Below are positions 5,621 through 6,237 of a stretch of 6,237 nt of DNA, one piece after another. The translations under genes were made by a program, and so were the position numbers. The notes beneath the pieces were generated by a model. The model was given only the letters and a program-made list of their open reading frames with translations, did no database searches and was not told the DNA's origin. Source of the DNA: an uncultured Oscillospiraceae bacterium (GTDB taxonomy: Bacteria; Bacillota; Clostridia; Oscillospirales; Oscillospiraceae); the NCBI GenBank assembly GCA_934646175.1, contig CAKUEI010000088.1, forward strand, positions 1 through 6,237. The letters run 5' to 3'. The stretch's first letter is position 1, and each line of letters opens with the position of its first letter.

Positions 5621-5776
5621 GACAAAAAAGAAGGGAAAAGGGCAAAATTGGAGTGGAATAGACGGTGAAAAAAGAAAAATCAGAGAAAATCGAAGTAAAA
5701 ACGTAGGAAATAAAACAAGGAACCGAAGCCGGAAAGCTGGGCAAAAGGACGGAAACGGCGGGAGATTCAGTAAAAA
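5621..5776 (+). other. Purine-rich non-coding stretch
   Basis: By eye about 80% of these 156 bases are A or G on the + strand, with many A-runs and GGAAA-type words. An open frame crosses it, giving a Lys/Arg/Gly/Asn-rich translation without recognisable motifs, and it starts inside the activase stop and terminator. I judge it non-coding. It separates two transcription units and has no gene on either strand that I can support. Confidence 0.6.
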
Positions 5777-5806
5777 TGTGTCCGCTGTTCACAATTTAGC
5801 CACATT
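5775..5806 (+). promoter_or_regulatory. TGTG/CACA dyads upstream of the transporter promoter
   Basis: AATGTG (5775-5780) is inverted against CACATT (5801-5806), and TGTG (5777-5780) also against CACA (5790-5793). The closer pair resembles a Crp/Fnr half-site pair, but spans 17 rather than 16 bp, so a standard site is not met. The site would lie about 90-120 bp upstream of the predicted start. Confidence 0.25.
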
Positions 5807-5807
5807 C

Positions 5808-5826
5808 TTTGTTGCCTTGCTACAAA
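5808..5826 (+). promoter_or_regulatory. Imperfect 19-bp dyad upstream of the transporter promoter
   Basis: TTTGT-T-GC, three bases, GC-T-ACAAA: eight-base arms that mirror each other except for one T opposite T. The position is about 35 bp before the -35 box, suitable for an activator or upstream operator. It does not fit a CcpA site. Confidence 0.35.
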
Positions 5827-5860
5827 AAGGGGGCGGGAAAGGGACGTTCCTAATAATATA

Positions 5861-5889
5861 TTGACAAAAAGGGGCGAAAGCGGTATACT
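5861..5889 (+). promoter_or_regulatory. Strong sigma70-type promoter for the transporter gene
   Basis: Consensus TTGACA (5861-5866), 17-bp spacer and TATACT (5884-5889, 5 of 6). Transcription should start near 5896, leaving a leader of about 123 nt before the ATG at 6019. An AT-rich block (5850-5860) sits directly upstream. Confidence 0.85.
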
Positions 5890-5912
5890 TGTCACGTCTC
5901 AAGCGGCGATGG

Positions 5913-5997
5913 CTGTATCGGCGGAAGGGAGGAGGGACAGCTTCCTTCCTGCAGTTGGCTTTCGCCACAAAACGACCGGAAAACCGGTCAAATTTTT
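5913..5997 (+). promoter_or_regulatory. Structured leader with terminator-like hairpin before the transporter
   Basis: GACCGG (5974-5979) pairs with CCGGTC (5984-5989) around AAAA, followed by AAATTTTT (5990-5997). Further upstream GGAAGG can pair with CCTTCC (5945-5950 region), or GGCGGAAG with CTTTCGCC (to 5965), and these pairings exclude one another. This could be a short attenuator, or the palindrome could be a DNA operator inside the transcribed region. The hairpin is short, and three As separate it from the T-run, so termination would be weak. No known riboswitch is recognised. Confidence 0.35.
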
Positions 5998-6018
5998 AAG
6001 AGGGAGTGTACTTTCTTC

Positions 6019-6237
6019 ATGGAACAGACCACAACTCTGAAGAAGCTGAAGAATCCGAAAGTAGACCAGTTCTGCTATTTCTTCATGAAGTTCTGCTTCT
6101 CCATCCTGACCTGCACCGAGCTTTACTACTTCTCCGCATTCCTGACCGATACCGCCATGTTCTCTCTGGCAATCATCGGCCTGATCCAGACCGCCACCAC
6201 CGTGATCGACACCATCTGCTCGTTCTTCTATGGCGCG
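6019..6237 (+). CDS. Membrane transporter, GPH/MFS_2 type, N-terminal fragment
   Basis: The first 73 codons run in frame off the window edge. After a charged start (residues 1-16, Lys-rich) come two hydrophobic spans, roughly 18-42 and 47-71, rich in Phe, Ile and Leu. The pattern LYYFSAFLTD followed by a second helix ending TTVIDTICSFFYGA resembles the start of glycoside-pentoside-hexuronide:cation symporters (MFS_2), where an acidic residue sits at the end of the second helix. Those carriers usually import sugars or related small molecules with H+ or Na+. GAGGGAG (6000-6006) lies 12 nt before the ATG. It has its own strong promoter, but its place after the GRE and activase suggests it imports the GRE substrate. 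Assignment rests on the N-terminus only. Confidence 0.7.
   Translation, partial: MEQTTTLKKLKNPKVDQFCYFFMKFCFSILTCTELYYFSAFLTDTAMFSLAIIGLIQTATTVIDTICSFFYGA

Noticed and set aside
5777..5793. Crp/Fnr-like site TGTG...CACA
   Set aside because: The span is 17 bp, one more than the family spacing, and the inner TGA/TCA bases are not both present. Kept only as a low-confidence dyad.
5568..5864. Open frame of 98 codons after the activase
   Set aside because: It begins inside the activase stop and terminator and reads through the purine-rich stretch into the transporter promoter. The Lys/Gly/Asn-rich translation reflects base bias.
5909..6040. Possible 43-residue leader peptide overlapping the transporter start
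   Set aside because: An ATG follows soon after the predicted transcription start, but there is no ribosome binding site in front of it and no run of regulatory codons.
1..6237. CRISPR arrays, insertion sequences or integrases
   Set aside because: No spaced direct repeats of array type, no transposase or integrase motifs and no terminal inverted repeats with target duplication were seen.

Overview
The window looks like a chromosomal segment of a high-GC, anaerobic gut-type Clostridium relative, most likely in the Oscillospiraceae (Flavonifractor/Oscillibacter-like). The basis is a DUF3793 protein, a flavodoxin very close to the clostridial short-chain type, AGGAGG-type ribosome binding sites, tRNAs with encoded CCA, and GC-rich third codon positions. 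The genus is inferred from general resemblance, not from a search.

Layout, left to right. (1) 1-320: a terminator-like hairpin, tRNA-Gln(TTG), a terminator, tRNA-Lys(TTT) and a second strong terminator. (2) 321-505: no gene, but a long nested foldback ending in a T-run and a second GC-rich hairpin. (3) 506-1773: a sigma70-type promoter and two matching AGTTAG-N6-CTAACT dyads, then a DUF3793 gene and a flavodoxin gene in one operon closed by a strong terminator. (4) 1774-4506: an AT-rich regulatory stretch with a 7+7 bp dyad, then a glycyl radical enzyme (GRE) of the Cys-Val-Glu-Pro (dehydratase/lyase) class. (5) 4529-5610: an intercistronic hairpin, the cognate radical-SAM activase with two ferredoxin-like clusters, and a terminator. 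(6) 5611-6018: a purine-rich non-coding stretch, dyads, a near-consensus promoter and a structured leader. (7) 6019-6237: the start of a membrane transporter resembling the GPH/MFS_2 sugar:cation symporters, cut by the window edge.

How the genes may work together: the transporter would bring in a substrate. The activase would install a glycyl radical on the GRE using SAM and low-potential electrons. The GRE would then perform an anaerobic elimination (dehydration or C-X cleavage). The upstream flavodoxin could supply reductant, although a terminator separates it and its operators suggest metal control.

The most interesting item is the GRE-activase-transporter locus. It keeps the residues associated with diol-type dehydration but carries a four-cysteine segment (C-X2-C-X3-C-X5-C) about 30 residues after the catalytic cysteine. 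Its substrate cannot be assigned from the sequence.
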